Below are positions 37,850 through 48,502 of a stretch of 64,000 nucleotides of DNA, in pieces; positions within the stretch are counted from its first letter, which is position 1; each line of letters starts with the position of its first letter. The translations under genes and the position numbers were made by a program. The notes under the pieces were generated by a model that worked only from the letters and a program-made list of their open reading frames with translations, was not told where the DNA came from and did not search any database. The stretch is from an uncultured Endozoicomonas sp. (GTDB lineage: Bacteria > Pseudomonadota > Gammaproteobacteria > Pseudomonadales > Endozoicomonadaceae), in the NCBI RefSeq assembly GCF_947495845.1, contig NZ_CANMAO010000017.1, positions 34,845 through 98,844 of the forward strand. The letters run 5' to 3'.

Positions 37850-37877
37850 TTGTGTCAAATGTTACTTTTGTTACAAT
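37850..37877 (+). promoter_or_regulatory. Candidate lpxC promoter
   Basis: TTGTGT (37850-37855), a 16-bp spacer and TACAAT (37872-37877) lie 55 bp before the lpxC start, in the ftsZ-lpxC gap. A separate promoter here would match known lpxC organisation. Confidence 0.5.
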
Positions 37878-37931
37878 GCTACGTTGCATCCAAAGAATAT
37901 AGGCCTGTAAAGGTCGCGGAACACCCTTATC

Positions 37932-38846
37932 ATGATCAGACAACGTACACTTAAAAACATTATTAGAGCGACAGGAGTGGGTTTGCACTCTGGTGAGAAA
38001 GTTTATCTCACCCTGAAACCTGCACCTGTGGATACCGGCATCATCTTTTGCCGTACCGACCTGGAACCGGTCGTTGAGATTCCTGCGTTTGGCCTGAATG
38101 TTGGTCAGACGACACTGTGCACCTCTCTGCACAAAGATGGTGTTCGAGTTGATACTGTTGAGCATCTGCTTTCTGCGATGGCTGGCCTGGGTATCGATAA
38201 TGCCTATGTTGAAGTTAGCGCCCATGAAGTGCCTATTATGGACGGAAGCGCAGGCCCTTTTGTCTTCCTGCTTCAGTCTGCAGGCATTCAAGAACAGAAT
38301 GCACCTAAGAAATTTATCCGGATCAAAAAAGAAGTGACCGTAAAGGATGGCGATAAAACCGCTACCTTCAAGCCGTTCAACGGCTTTAAAGTCAGCTTCA
38401 CGATTGATTTTGACCATCCGGTATTTACTAGCCGCTCACAGACTGCCAGTATCGACTTTTCCAGTACTTCCTTTGTGAAAGAAGTGAGTCGTGCTCGTAC
38501 TTTCGGTTTTATTCGCGATGTTGAGTACATGCGTTCCCAGAACCTGGCTCTGGGTGGCAGTGTGGATAACGCCGTTGTTGTTGATGACTATCGCATACTT
38601 AACGAAGATGGCCTGCGTTATCACGATGAATTTGTTAAGCACAAAATGCTGGATGCGATTGGTGATCTTTACCTGATGGGCCATAGCCTGATTGGTGAGT
38701 TTATCGGTTATAAGTCTGGCCATGGGCTGAACAACAAACTGGTAAGAGAAATTCTGGCCAATGAGCATCTCTGGGAAATCGTCACCTTTGAAGATGCCGA
38801 GGTTTCTCCAATCGCTTACCAGAAGCCTGCAGCAGTTCCCGCCTGA
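37932..38846 (+). CDS. lpxC: UDP-3-O-acyl-GlcNAc deacetylase LpxC
   Basis: 304 aa, family length. Zinc site VEHLL (His78) and [13 protein letters not shown] (His and Asp near 237-241), plus [12 protein letters not shown]. Catalyses the committed step of lipid A synthesis, so the cell makes lipopolysaccharide. A terminator follows at 38908. Confidence 0.97.
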   Translation: MIRQRTLKNIIRATGVGLHSGEKVYLTLKPAPVDTGIIFCRTDLEPVVEIPAFGLNVGQTTLCTSLHKDGVRVDTVEHLLSAMAGLGIDNAYVEVSAHEVPIMDGSAGPFVFLLQSAGIQEQNAPKKFIRIKKEVTVKDGDKTATFKPFNGFKVSFTIDFDHPVFTSRSQTASIDFSSTSFVKEVSRARTFGFIRDVEYMRSQNLALGGSVDNAVVVDDYRILNEDGLRYHDEFVKHKMLDAIGDLYLMGHSLIGEFIGYKSGHGLNNKLVREILANEHLWEIVTFEDAEVSPIAYQKPAAVPA

Positions 38847-38907
38847 TAGAGCTGTTTGTCCCGATCTGAATCATGATACTTTGCAGACTGCGTAAGCAGT
38901 CTGGGTT

Positions 38908-38933
38908 GGGTCGCTTAGTGCGGCCCTGTTTTT
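38908..38933 (+). terminator. Rho-independent terminator after lpxC
   Basis: GGGTCGC (38908-38914) pairs with GCGGCCC (38920-38926, one G-T wobble) around a 5-nt loop and is followed by TGTTTTTG. A second strong hairpin, AGACTGC-gtaa-GCAGTCT, lies just upstream at about 38885-38902. Confidence 0.75.
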
Positions 38934-39124
38934 GTGTGTAACACTTACCAAAATCTATCTTCAGGGAGTTCCCCTGTTGTTGGAATCTGTACAAAAATTA
39001 AAAGAATGATGATTTTCAACGATAAAATTGATATCCGTACTTGCACATTCAGCTGTCGATCATGTGAAATACCTCTGGGGCTGACAGGTGTAGCCTGTTT
39101 GTTATCAAGAATTAAGGGTCAAAG

Positions 39125-40060
39125 ATGAAGATCATAGTTGTAGACGAAAAGCACTCACGCACAAGAACTATGGCTGGGAGTAGCGTGGGCTTTGGTATGA
39201 TGCTCGGCTGTGTTCTTCTGTTGATAGCCGCTCTCGGCAGCAGTGTCACCTATTTCTGGATGAAGCGCGGCCATGCTGATTTTTTGACGCAGGAAGGCGT
39301 TGCAAACTGGAAGCAGGTGATTGAGTTACAGCAGCAGGATATCGGTATAGTTAGGCAACAGACTCAGCATCAGGTTGATGCTCTGATGCTTCGGATGTCT
39401 GAGCTGCAAGGTCGTTTGACTCGTCTGGATGCTCTGGGAGAGCGGTTAACTACCAAAGCCAAACTGAATGATGGTGAGTTTGATTTCAGCGAAGCCCCAG
39501 CCATTGGTGGTCCGCAGGATTTAATGCCGTCCGACGAAGCCTTTCATCAGCTGACCTTAATGGATGCTATTGATCAGCTATCTGGCCAGATTGAAAGCCG
39601 TGAGCAGCAACTTGATCTGCTTGATCGTCTGATTTCCAATCGCACCATTTATGATGATTCATTCCTTGCAGGCCTGCCTGTTCGCAAAGGTTGGCTTTCT
39701 TCCCGCTATGGTCGCAGAACGGACCCCTTTACTGGTCGGCCAGCCTGGCATAACGGTGTGGATTTTGCCGGTAAGCGTGGCTCGGAAGTGATTTCAGTGG
39801 CAGCTGGCGTGGTTGTCTGGTCTGGCAAAAGGTCAGGCTTTGGGCTTCTGGTGGAAGTTAATCATGGTAATGGATACCTGACCCGTTACGCCCATAATGA
39901 AGAAAGCCTGGTGAAAGTGGGTGATATCGTCTCCAGAGGCGAGGCTCTTGCCAAAATGGGGAGTTCTGGTCGCTCAACAGGCCCTCATGTGCATTTTGAA
40001 GTGTTGAAAGATGGACAGCCACAGGATCCAGCCAAATATATTTACAGAGCCAGTAAGTAG
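39125..40060 (+). CDS. Membrane-anchored M23 metallopeptidase
   Basis: 311 aa. An N-terminal cytoplasmic stretch, one membrane helix (about 20-45), a coiled-coil region (about 55-105) and a C-terminal LytM/M23 domain with zinc motifs HNGVDFAG and GPHVHFEV and the loop SSRYGRRTDPF. It lies in the slot occupied by secM in enterics, and M23 genes occur at this spot in other gammaproteobacteria. Predicted periplasmic peptidoglycan endopeptidase or a divisome regulator; the active-site residues look intact. Confidence 0.9.
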   Translation: MKIIVVDEKHSRTRTMAGSSVGFGMMLGCVLLLIAALGSSVTYFWMKRGHADFLTQEGVANWKQVIELQQQDIGIVRQQTQHQVDALMLRMSELQGRLTRLDALGERLTTKAKLNDGEFDFSEAPAIGGPQDLMPSDEAFHQLTLMDAIDQLSGQIESREQQLDLLDRLISNRTIYDDSFLAGLPVRKGWLSSRYGRRTDPFTGRPAWHNGVDFAGKRGSEVISVAAGVVVWSGKRSGFGLLVEVNHGNGYLTRYAHNEESLVKVGDIVSRGEALAKMGSSGRSTGPHVHFEVLKDGQPQDPAKYIYRASK

Positions 40061-40096
40061 CTCTTTGATTCTGTCGTCCATTTGTTTCTATCTCAT

Positions 40097-40128
40097 AAAG
40101 CCCTTTTTATAGGGCTTTATGTTTTTTT
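40097..40128 (+). terminator. Rho-independent terminator after M23 gene
   Basis: AAAGCCC (40097-40103) pairs with GGGCTTT (40112-40118), followed by a T-run at 40122-40128. The remaining stretch to secA (40129-40368) holds no gene, and no promoter could be assigned with confidence. Confidence 0.85.
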
Positions 40129-40368
40129 AGACTTTATATTATTGAGCGCAAAAAGCACAATCCTGCGCTGATTAAGTCCACTATACACTCCCCAAATACT
40201 GACCTTTTCGTCATACAGCGTCTTGCTAGAAAGAAATACAGCTAATATAGATGAGACTTTGCTTTGATTGTCATAGAATGTTGGGCTATTACGCGCTTGT
40301 CTGCTCCAGCCCGGATTTGTTGGTAGGAGGGCGGCTCCGGAAACAGAGTGTGAGACTGTTAACAACTT

Positions 40369-43116
40369 ATGTTTGCTTCATTAATTAAGAAAATATTTGG
40401 TAGTCGTAACGACCGCCAGCTCAAGCGGATGGGCAAAACTGTCAAATCCATCAATGCTCTTGAAGAAAGTCTGGCAGCCCTGAGTGATGAAGAGCTCAAG
40501 GGAAAGACTGCGGAATTTCGTGAGCGGTTTGAAAAGGGGGAAACCCTGGATGATATGCTGCCTGAAGCTTTCGCCGTGGTGCGGGAAGCGGGTAAGCGAA
40601 TCATGGGGATGCGTCACTTCGACGTTCAGCTGATCGGTGGTATGACCCTTAACGAAGGTCATATTGCAGAAATGCGCACCGGTGAAGGTAAAACACTCGT
40701 TGCTACGCTGCCTGCTTATCTGAACGCTATTCCTGGTAAAGGCGTACACGTGGTTACGGTAAACGACTACCTGGCACGTCGTGATGCTAACTGGATGCGT
40801 CCTCTCTATGAGTTTCTCGGCATGAGTGTGGGCATTGTCGTGCCACAGCAGGACCCGGAAGAAAAAAGAGAAGCCTACAAAGCCGATATCACCTACGGTA
40901 CCAACAACGAGTTTGGTTTTGATTACCTCCGTGACAACATGGCATTCAGAAAAGAAGATCGTTTCCAACGTGAACTCTTCTTCTCTATTGTTGACGAGGT
41001 GGACTCCATCCTGATTGATGAAGCCCGAACGCCTCTGATTATCTCCGGTCCTGCTGAAGATTCCTCCGAACTCTATCGTCGTATGAATCTACTGGTACCG
41101 ATGCTAAAGCGCCAGGATCCATTGCCAGAAGATCAGGATCCCCGTGAAGTTGATGTGTCAGAACTCACCGGCCACTATTCAGTAGACGAAAAGAGTCGTC
41201 AGGTTGAGCTAAATGAGCTGGGGCATCAGTTTGTCGAAGAAGTTCTGCAAAAAGAAGGTCTGCTGCCAGAAGGTGAAAGCCTGTATGCATCGAACAACCT
41301 GAACCTGTTGCACCATGTCAACTCGGCTCTGAAAGCACACGTGCTGTTTACCCGTAACGTTGAATATATTGTACAGAACAATGAAGTGATGCTGGTTGAT
41401 GAGCACACGGGTCGTTCCATGCCGGGGCGTCGTTTGTCAGAAGGTCTGCATCAGGCCATTGAAGCCAAAGAAGGCCTGAACATTCAGGCAGAAAGTCAGA
41501 CTTTGGCTTCCACCACCTTCCAGAATTACTTCCGTAACTACGACAAACTGTCAGGCATGACCGGTACAGCGGATACCGAAGCCTTTGAATTCCGTCAGAT
41601 TTACGGCCTTGACGTTATTGTTATCCCAACCCATAAAGAAATGGTGCGTCAGGATGGCAATGATCTGGTGTATCTGACCATTGCCGAAAAATACGAAGCT
41701 ATTATTGAAGATATCAAAGAAACGGTAGTCGCCCGTCGTCCAATTCTGGTGGGTACAGCTTCAATCGATTCTTCCGAGCACTTGTCTCAGGCTTTGGAAA
41801 AGGCAGGCATTCCCCATCAGGTACTGAACGCCAAATTCCACGAAAAAGAAGCCGAGATTATTGCCCAGGCGGGTCGTCCGGGTGCCGTTACCATTGCCAC
41901 CAACATGGCGGGTCGTGGTACCGACATCATGCTCGGTGGCAACTGGAAATCCGAAGTGGCCGAGTTGGATAACCCAACTCAAGAACAGATCGATAAGGTT
42001 AAAGCAGATTGGCAGAAGCTTCATAAAGAAGTGTTGGAAGCCGGTGGTTTGCACATTATTGGTACTGAACGTCACGAATCCCGCCGGATTGATAACCAGC
42101 TGCGTGGTCGTTCCGGTCGTCAGGGTGATCCGGGTTCATCCCGCTTCTATCTGTCTCTGGAAGACAGCCTGATGCGCATCTTTGCCTCGGAGCGGGTGAA
42201 GAACTTTATGAAAGCCCTGGGTATGGAAAAGGGTGAAGCGATTGAGCACCGCATGGTGACCAACGCCATCGAAAAAGCCCAACGTAAGGTGGAAGGCCGC
42301 AACTTCGATATTCGTAAGCAGCTGCTGGAATACGATGATGTCGCGAACGATCAACGTAAAGTGGTGTACACCCAGCGCGATGAACTACTGAACGCCGATG
42401 ATGTATCTTCCAGTATCGAAGCACTCCGTGAAGATGTGGTGCATGATCTGATCAGTCAGTACATTCCACCTCAGAGCCTTGAGGAGCAGTGGGATGTGAA
42501 AGGCCTTGAAGAAAAACTGGGCAGTGAGCTGAATGAGCGGATGCCGGTTCAACAATGGTTGGACGACGATGATCGCTTAGATGAAGAGGCGCTGCGTGAG
42601 CGTATCCTGCAAACGGTGATTGATTCCTATCGCAAGAAGGAAGAACTGGCCGGTGCTGAAGTGCTGCGTAATTTTGAGAAGCATATTTTACTGCGTATTC
42701 TCGATGATAAGTGGAAAGAGCATCTGGCCACTATGGATCATCTGCGTCAGGGCATACATCTGCGTGGTTACGCCCAGAAAAACCCTAAGCAGGAATACAA
42801 ACGCGAAGCTTTTGAGCTGTTCCAGCAAATGCTGGAAGATATTAAATACGACACTATTCGTATTATCTCCCACGTTCAGGTTCAGGAAGATGATCGGACT
42901 GCCGAGATGGAAAGCCAGCGTCGTGAAGAGATGGCTCGTCGAATGCAGTTTGAACATGCTCAGGCTCAAGTGGTAGAAGGAGAGTCTGGTGAAGAAGCGC
43001 CAGATACCGAAGCGCATCAACCCTTTGTTCGTGAAGGTCGCAAAGTGGGTCGTAACGATGCATGCCCATGTGGCTCTGGTAAAAAGTACAAGCAGTGTCA
43101 CGGTAAAATTGCCTGA
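40369..43116 (+). CDS. secA: Preprotein translocase ATPase SecA
   Basis: 915 aa. [16 protein letters not shown] (Walker A), [20 protein letters not shown] (DEAD-type box), [12 protein letters not shown] and [17 protein letters not shown] (helicase motifs), and a C-terminal zinc motif [14 protein letters not shown] that binds SecB. Drives export through SecYEG. Full length. Confidence 0.98.
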   Translation: MFASLIKKIFGSRNDRQLKRMGKTVKSINALEESLAALSDEELKGKTAEFRERFEKGETLDDMLPEAFAVVREAGKRIMGMRHFDVQLIGGMTLNEGHIAEMRTGEGKTLVATLPAYLNAIPGKGVHVVTVNDYLARRDANWMRPLYEFLGMSVGIVVPQQDPEEKREAYKADITYGTNNEFGFDYLRDNMAFRKEDRFQRELFFSIVDEVDSILIDEARTPLIISGPAEDSSELYRRMNLLVPMLKRQDPLPEDQDPREVDVSELTGHYSVDEKSRQVELNELGHQFVEEVLQKEGLLPEGESLYASNNLNLLHHVNSALKAHVLFTRNVEYIVQNNEVMLVDEHTGRSMPGRRLSEGLHQAIEAKEGLNIQAESQTLASTTFQNYFRNYDKLSGMTGTADTEAFEFRQIYGLDVIVIPTHKEMVRQDGNDLVYLTIAEKYEAIIEDIKETVVARRPILVGTASIDSSEHLSQALEKAGIPHQVLNAKFHEKEAEIIAQAGRPGAVTIATNMAGRGTDIMLGGNWKSEVAELDNPTQEQIDKVKADWQKLHKEVLEAGGLHIIGTERHESRRIDNQLRGRSGRQGDPGSSRFYLSLEDSLMRIFASERVKNFMKALGMEKGEAIEHRMVTNAIEKAQRKVEGRNFDIRKQLLEYDDVANDQRKVVYTQRDELLNADDVSSSIEALREDVVHDLISQYIPPQSLEEQWDVKGLEEKLGSELNERMPVQQWLDDDDRLDEEALRERILQTVIDSYRKKEELAGAEVLRNFEKHILLRILDDKWKEHLATMDHLRQGIHLRGYAQKNPKQEYKREAFELFQQMLEDIKYDTIRIISHVQVQEDDRTAEMESQRREEMARRMQFEHAQAQVVEGESGEEAPDTEAHQPFVREGRKVGRNDACPCGSGKKYKQCHGKIA

Positions 43117-43162
43117 TCACTGACGGGTAATTTGTCACTACTGTATTTTCTGGCATAAACTG

Positions 43163-43198
43163 CGGGTCAGTTCTTTTAAGAGCTGACCCGTTTTTTTT
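43163..43198 (+). terminator. Rho-independent terminator after secA
   Basis: CGGGTCAGTTCTT and AAGAGCTGACCCG form a long stem (one G-T wobble) with an AT-rich loop, then eight T (43191-43198). Confidence 0.92.
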
Positions 43199-43245
43199 AT
43201 TGCAACGCTTCTTATAACAACTTAAGCATAAAGTGGGAGTCATTG

Positions 43246-44463
43246 ATGGCAACGGGAGTCGATGAGTGGGTTGAAGTGAAACCCGTAAAAGGGTTTCGCC
43301 TGGGCACTGCGATGGCGGGAATCCGAAAACCCGGAAGACGTGATCTCGTCATTATGAACTGGGATTCAGACAGCTCTGTTGCCGGTGTTTTTACCCGTAA
43401 TCGATTCTGTGCTGCACCGGTACACCTTAGTCGCGCAAGACTCTCTAATGATCCTGAATACTTTTTGGTAAACACGGGTAATGCCAATGCCGGTACTGGC
43501 GATGCCGGCATGGCTGCAGCAAAAATAACAACCCTTGAGTTGGCCAGAGTTGCCGGTATTGACGAAAATAAAGTGCTTCCGTTTTCTACCGGTGTGATTG
43601 GTGAGCAGTTGCCGGTTGATCGCCTTTGTAAGGGTATTCCCGGTGCATTGGAGAATATACAGGAAGATAACTGGTACTGCGCGGCTGAAGGTATCATGAC
43701 CACAGACACCCGGCCGAAAGGTGCATCCCGTCAGTTTGTGCATGAAGGTAAGTTGTACACAATTTCCGGCATGAGCAAAGGCGCAGGCATGATTAAGCCG
43801 GATATGGCCACCATGCTGGCATTTATTGCAACGGATGTGGCTGTGGACCAGAACTACCTTCAGTTGTTATTGAGAGACATCGCTAACCAATCGTTCAATC
43901 GAATTACCATTGATGGTGATACCTCCACTAACGACAGTTTTATGCTGGTAGCCACCGGTGCTGCGGGGAATGACGTTATCGATGCCAGTGAATCCGATCT
44001 GGCGCAAAAATTCATCCAAAATCTAAAGGAAGTGTCTGTTGAGCTTGCTCAAGCCATTGTGAAAGATGGTGAAGGCGCTACTAAGTTTGTCACGGTTCGT
44101 GTCGAAGGTGGAGCGAGCCAGCAAGATTCATTAGAGGTTGCCTACACAGTGGCGCATTCACCGCTGGTGAAAACGGCTTTGTTCGCCAGTGATCCGAACT
44201 GGGGTCGTATTCTGGCTGCGGTGGGCAGAGCGCCCGTTGCAACACTGGATGTTGATCAGGTGTCTATCTGGCTGGATGATGTTGCCATTGTGAACAGTGG
44301 ACAGCCTGCCGCAGGTTACACGGAAGCCGCAGGTCAGAAGATAATGAGCCAGGAGTCCATCACCATTCGAATTGCGCTCGGGCAAGGCAAGGCCGTTGAA
44401 GAGATCTGGACCACCGATTTATCCCATGACTATGTGAAGATCAATGCTGAATATCGAACCTGA
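43246..44463 (+). CDS. argJ: Bifunctional ornithine acetyltransferase / N-acetylglutamate synthase ArgJ
   Basis: 405 aa from ATG 43246 (GGGAG 6 nt upstream). ArgJ self-cleaves before a Thr in the motif seen here as KPDMATMLAF. Other landmarks are GNANAGTGDAG, STGVIGEQLP, TIDGDTSTNDSF and DPNWGRILAAVGR. It recycles acetyl groups in arginine synthesis. It overlaps the next gene by 20 nt. Confidence 0.97.
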   Translation: MATGVDEWVEVKPVKGFRLGTAMAGIRKPGRRDLVIMNWDSDSSVAGVFTRNRFCAAPVHLSRARLSNDPEYFLVNTGNANAGTGDAGMAAAKITTLELARVAGIDENKVLPFSTGVIGEQLPVDRLCKGIPGALENIQEDNWYCAAEGIMTTDTRPKGASRQFVHEGKLYTISGMSKGAGMIKPDMATMLAFIATDVAVDQNYLQLLLRDIANQSFNRITIDGDTSTNDSFMLVATGAAGNDVIDASESDLAQKFIQNLKEVSVELAQAIVKDGEGATKFVTVRVEGGASQQDSLEVAYTVAHSPLVKTALFASDPNWGRILAAVGRAPVATLDVDQVSIWLDDVAIVNSGQPAAGYTEAAGQKIMSQESITIRIALGQGKAVEEIWTTDLSHDYVKINAEYRT

Positions 44464-45418
44464 AATCGCCAATAAAAAAATCATTCATGTGGCTGTCGGT
44501 GTCATTCTTGGTGATGACGGTCGGATTTTGCTGGCAAAACGACCGAATAGTAAGCATATGGGCGGGCTCTGGGAGTTTCCGGGCGGCAAGGTTGAACCCG
44601 GAGAGTTAGTGACAGAGGCTTTGAAGCGTGAGCTTAGAGAAGAATTAGCGATCGAAGTGGAACGTTTCAAGCCGCTTATTTGTCTCCGTCATGACTACCC
44701 GGATAGAACAGTGCGTTTGGACGCCTGGATCGTCAGAGGTATTACAGGGTGCGCCAGAGGCAATGAGAGGCAAATCATAGAATGGGTGGAAGCCTCTCGT
44801 CTAGACGAGTACGAATTTCCTGAAGCTAATAAAGCGATTCTCAGGGCATTTACATTGCCTGATCGCTATATGATTACAGGGCATTTTGATGAAAAGGTCG
44901 AACTTTTTCAAAAGGTGTCAGCTGCGTTAGACAAGGGTATTCGTTTAATTCAATTTCGAGCACCTTGGTTGGAGCGCAATGTTTATCTCGACATGGCTAG
45001 AGAACTCTCTGAACGGGTTAAAGCACAATCAGGCACGTTACTGATCAAAGGCGATCTGGCGCTTCTTCAAGAGTCTTGGTGCCACGGCCTTCATTTGACG
45101 ACTCGCCAGTTGGATGAGTGTACAGATTATCCAAAAGAGCACAATGGCAAGCTGCTGGCTGCATCCTGTCACGACGAGCGTCAGGTTAAGAGAGCGCAGG
45201 CGCTTGGGATGGATTTCATCACTGTCTCTCCGGTGAACAAAACGAGATCTCACCCAGAGACTGCGCCGTTGGGACATGAAATGGCTGAGCAACTAACAGT
45301 CTGTGCAGCGCTGCCGGTTTACTGGCTTGGTGGTATGGATGAAGTAGACATTGATGTCGCCCAGAGTAAAGGGGCTCAAGGTGTTGCTGCTATTCATGCA
45401 ATTTGGGTTTTTTTATAA
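44444..45418 (+). CDS. Nudix hydrolase fused to thiamine-phosphate-synthase-like domain
   Basis: 324 aa. Residues 15-140 form a MutT-type Nudix domain; the Nudix box G-x5-E-x7-RELREEL is complete (GGKVEPGE to REELAI) and the FPGGK preceding it fits 8-oxo-dGTP hydrolases. Residues 145-324 resemble a TIM-barrel thiamine monophosphate synthase (IRLIQFRAP, HGLHLTTRQL, ITVSPVNKTRSHP, LGGM), but classical pyrophosphate-binding residues were not verified. The same fusion occurs at this position, after secA and argJ, in pseudomonads. Likely role: nucleotide pool sanitation; the second domain's activity is unclear. Confidence 0.9.
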   Translation: MLNIEPEIANKKIIHVAVGVILGDDGRILLAKRPNSKHMGGLWEFPGGKVEPGELVTEALKRELREELAIEVERFKPLICLRHDYPDRTVRLDAWIVRGITGCARGNERQIIEWVEASRLDEYEFPEANKAILRAFTLPDRYMITGHFDEKVELFQKVSAALDKGIRLIQFRAPWLERNVYLDMARELSERVKAQSGTLLIKGDLALLQESWCHGLHLTTRQLDECTDYPKEHNGKLLAASCHDERQVKRAQALGMDFITVSPVNKTRSHPETAPLGHEMAEQLTVCAALPVYWLGGMDEVDIDVAQSKGAQGVAAIHAIWVFL

Positions 45419-45531
45419 TATAAGATGATTTTTTTATTCTAAATTAGAATAATTGACCAAGGAACCAATTAAAAGTCTCCCTCTCTAAAACATCAGTACA
45501 ATAAATTCATTGTTGAATAAGAGAGGAACTA

Positions 45532-47025
45532 ATGCCGGTTACAGGAGCAACTCAAACTCAATTGAATCAAACATCCACGGCTCAGCAGCAACTGCAGACT
45601 GAGCAGGAGTCGGGCTCGAAATGGCTTTGTGTGAATGTTTTTCATGGTGTACGTAGTATTTTTGGGCGTAAATGCAATGTGCTTGTGAATACGATAGCTT
45701 TCATTGCTGCAAGCACAGTAGCGCTTGGCTCTCTTGCTCTGGAGCCTGTCAACAGACTGTATATTCTATGTACTGGAAAACCGCTCTATCAGCGGAAGTG
45801 TTCGGTGATTTCGGCTGAGCGGGTACAGAAAAAAATACCCTTATCTGAGCCACTAAAAAAGACAGAAGATGAAGCTGCATCCTTAAAAGATGAAGCTGCA
45901 TCCTTAAAAGATAAAGTGGCTGCTTTAGAAACAGAAGTTACAACGGCTAATTTAACTATCAAAGAAAAGGGCGAGCAGTTGAGCGCTCTCACTGAAGAAT
46001 TACAAGATAACAAAAAGCAGTATGTAAAGCTGGATGAGTTTTGTGCAAAGAAAGAGATTGAAGTTAGAAAATGGGAAGCAATTGGCGAGATAGTAAACGG
46101 CTTTCAACAACAGACTTTTGAAGTATTTGAGTTGTACAAACAGAAAAACAAGCTGATAGGAGAGCAGAGAACTGAATTAACAAGGCTGAATGATGAGCTG
46201 AAAACTGCTTTAAATAAAGCGCAGAACGAACTGGCTGGTGTCGAACAAGAACTCGGCGTAAGTACAGAGCAAGTTAATTTTCTCAATAAAAAATTATTGG
46301 AAATAAATGAGGAGTCTATGACCCTTGAAGATGAGTTAAGACGCACAGAAGCTCAATTAGATCACACTGTGTCTCAGCACAAAGCTGAAGTTGAAACGTA
46401 TAGCGCGGAAATAGATGGATTAAGGCAAAGTCTCGCTGCAAAAGAAGACGAAGTTCGTGAGATTACAGCCCGATTAGCGGATGAACAATGTCAGCTCAAA
46501 TTAGATGTGGCGCAACGTGCTAAAGTCGATCAGGAACACTCTGCTCTCATGCTCGAGAAAAGTAATCTGTCACTGAGTTTAGAGCGCGCTGGGGTGTCTA
46601 TAGCTGAGCTAAAGACCGACAAGCTGAAAATAAAGGAGCAGTTGGGGGAGCAAGCGGCTGAGCTGGCAGAAAAAAATAAGGAGATTGAGGAACTGTCTGT
46701 GACCATAGATCAGAAAAATGCAGAAATCAGTCAGCTAGAGTTTGAGAAACAAGGGCTTGAAGAATATCTACGAGATCCTCAGATGAATAATTTAGCACCA
46801 GGGTCATTTGATGAATTTGACGGTGATGAAGGTGATGACGAATATTTTGATACCAGCGAAACACCTGACACAATCGATAGCAATACTGATAGCACAGCTC
46901 CTCAACAGCAGTCAGAACAGAACGCTTCAGACTTTTCAAGCGGTTCAGAAACAGACAGCGTCGCATCAGATGAATCGGTTATTACTGTTATTGATCTCAC
47001 GGAGCAATTGGAGGCCAATGCCTGA
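45532..47025 (+). CDS. Coiled-coil membrane protein with SUMO-interaction-like C-terminus
   Basis: 497 aa, family not recognised. A polar N-terminus, one membrane helix (about 51-71), a long coiled coil (about 105-415, rich in E, K, Q, L), then an acidic, Ser/Asp-rich tail. The tail ends SDESVITVIDLTEQ: VITVIDLT (483-490) matches the hydrophobic core of eukaryotic SUMO-interaction motifs such as VIDLT, with the usual acidic/Ser flank upstream. A perfect 21-bp tandem duplication (45868-45909) encodes EAASLKD twice, a heptad insertion. GAGAGGAAC precedes the ATG. No signal peptide cleavage site. Likely accessory; a host-facing role is inference. Confidence 0.75.
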   Translation: MPVTGATQTQLNQTSTAQQQLQTEQESGSKWLCVNVFHGVRSIFGRKCNVLVNTIAFIAASTVALGSLALEPVNRLYILCTGKPLYQRKCSVISAERVQKKIPLSEPLKKTEDEAASLKDEAASLKDKVAALETEVTTANLTIKEKGEQLSALTEELQDNKKQYVKLDEFCAKKEIEVRKWEAIGEIVNGFQQQTFEVFELYKQKNKLIGEQRTELTRLNDELKTALNKAQNELAGVEQELGVSTEQVNFLNKKLLEINEESMTLEDELRRTEAQLDHTVSQHKAEVETYSAEIDGLRQSLAAKEDEVREITARLADEQCQLKLDVAQRAKVDQEHSALMLEKSNLSLSLERAGVSIAELKTDKLKIKEQLGEQAAELAEKNKEIEELSVTIDQKNAEISQLEFEKQGLEEYLRDPQMNNLAPGSFDEFDGDEGDDEYFDTSETPDTIDSNTDSTAPQQQSEQNASDFSSGSETDSVASDESVITVIDLTEQLEANA

Positions 47026-47066
47026 AGCAGATACTTCTTTTCGTCTGACTGAGGAAAATAACACAA

Positions 47067-47094
47067 GAGCCGAGAGTCAAATCCCGGCTTTTTT
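47067..47094 (+). terminator. Weak terminator after coiled-coil gene
   Basis: AGCCG (47067-47071) pairs with CGGCT (47084-47088), followed by a run of T to 47094. Confidence 0.5.
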
Positions 47095-47105
47095 ATAAAC
47101 AGTCG

Positions 47106-47306
47106 TTAATGTCTGGTTGGAAAATCATCCATCTCTTCTGACATTAAATCATCAAATGCAGGGTCACCGGGAATCGCGTGCTCTTCCTTCGCCCAGGCAC
47201 CTAAATCAATCAGCTTGCAGCGCTCACAACAGAAGGGGCGATATTTGTTTTCCGGAATCCATTTCACAGCTTTGGAACAATGAGGGCAGTTAACAGTCTT
47301 GGTCAT
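47106..47306 (-). CDS. yacG: DNA gyrase inhibitor YacG
   Basis: 66 aa zinc protein. Ligands C7-x2-C10 and C26-x3-C30 (CPHC and CCERC), followed by [17 protein letters not shown], typical of YacG, which binds GyrB and inhibits gyrase in E. coli. Full length and alone here. Confidence 0.93.
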   Translation of the reverse strand: MTKTVNCPHCSKAVKWIPENKYRPFCCERCKLIDLGAWAKEEHAIPGDPAFDDLMSEEMDDFPTRH

Positions 47307-47378
47307 GATTTTGGGTATGTTGGGATTCTGTTGGAATGTTCTGGTGCAGTATTTTCTGCACCAGAACAGAAGAAGCGA

Positions 47379-48329
47379 TTAATTTGCCTGAGGAGGCTGT
47401 GGTGCCGACAGAGGAGACTGCTCCTGTTTACTGCCTCCAATCAAGCCAAAGGTCAGCGTGCTCCAGATGGATGGATCAACATCATCGAATACCTTGTATC
47501 CGGTAAAGTTACCCTCAGCATCCAGTGATGGGTGATCCGGGTAGTTCAGTTTCAGTACCGCCAATGCCTGAGTGGCTGGTTGAGTCAGATTCAGGTGCTG
47601 ATACCCTTCAACCATAATGCTCAACGCTTCTGGCACGGCAGGCGTCTGCTGCATGTTCTCTACTACGTATTGCCCGCGGTTAATGGCAGCCACATACTCT
47701 TTGCGCTTCAGATAGAAATTGGCAGCGTGGATTTCATATTCAGCCAGACGGTTACGTAGGGCAATCATTCTCTGGCGAGCATCCGGAGCGTATTTACTTT
47801 CCGGATAGCGGCTTAATAGTTCAGAAAACTCATTAAAAGAAACCCGCGCCTGACCAGGATCACGACGGGTCAGGTCCAATGGCAGATAGCGTTCCAGCAA
47901 GCCCATAGCGGCGGTGTTGGATGCCAGGCCTTTCATGTAATAGGCGTAGTCGGCATCAGGGTGCTGAGGATGCAGCCGGATAAAACGGTCTGCCGCTGCT
48001 TTGGACGCTTCAGGCTCGGTGTTTTTGAAGTAGGCGTAAATGATGTCCAGCTGTGCCTGCTCGGCAAACGCACCGAAAGGGTAGCGGGATTCGAGAGTGC
48101 GCAGAGATTTCACGGCTTCTGAATAGCGGCCATCATCAATGGATTTACTGGCCATTTGATAGAGTTCCGCTTCAGAGAGGGACTCTGGCAGTTGTTCATC
48201 ATCGGAACCGGAAGAAGCACAGCCGGCAAGAATAAGTGCTGTCAGTGTTACGGCTACTGATCTGAATATCGTGGTTTTGATCACAAGAGGTGAAAAGAAC
48301 CTGGGCAATTTGTAATTCAGTAATGTCAT
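47379..48329 (-). CDS. bamD: Outer membrane assembly lipoprotein BamD
   Basis: 316 aa from ATG 48329, preferred because it gives a proper lipoprotein signal ending in LILAGC; the frame is open further upstream. TPR repeats follow ([55 protein letters not shown]). Essential BAM complex component for inserting beta-barrels such as the autotransporter encoded at 57578. Divergent from rluD. Confidence 0.95.
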   Translation of the reverse strand: MTLLNYKLPRFFSPLVIKTTIFRSVAVTLTALILAGCASSGSDDEQLPESLSEAELYQMASKSIDDGRYSEAVKSLRTLESRYPFGAFAEQAQLDIIYAYFKNTEPEASKAAADRFIRLHPQHPDADYAYYMKGLASNTAAMGLLERYLPLDLTRRDPGQARVSFNEFSELLSRYPESKYAPDARQRMIALRNRLAEYEIHAANFYLKRKEYVAAINRGQYVVENMQQTPAVPEALSIMVEGYQHLNLTQPATQALAVLKLNYPDHPSLDAEGNFTGYKVFDDVDPSIWSTLTFGLIGGSKQEQSPLSAPQPPQAN

Positions 48330-48502
48330 GGCGCTTGTGAATAATCTCTTCTGAATAGTCTCTTGTGGTAAACTTTCGAACACTGTTATCACTGCATTTA
48401 AACACAGTATGCCGTTATCGCAAAAGGCTAAGCTTGCCATTTGTATGATTAACACGGTACTGCCTGTTTTTGAGTCGATGTTTTTTGAGTAGAGAGTCCC
48501 GA

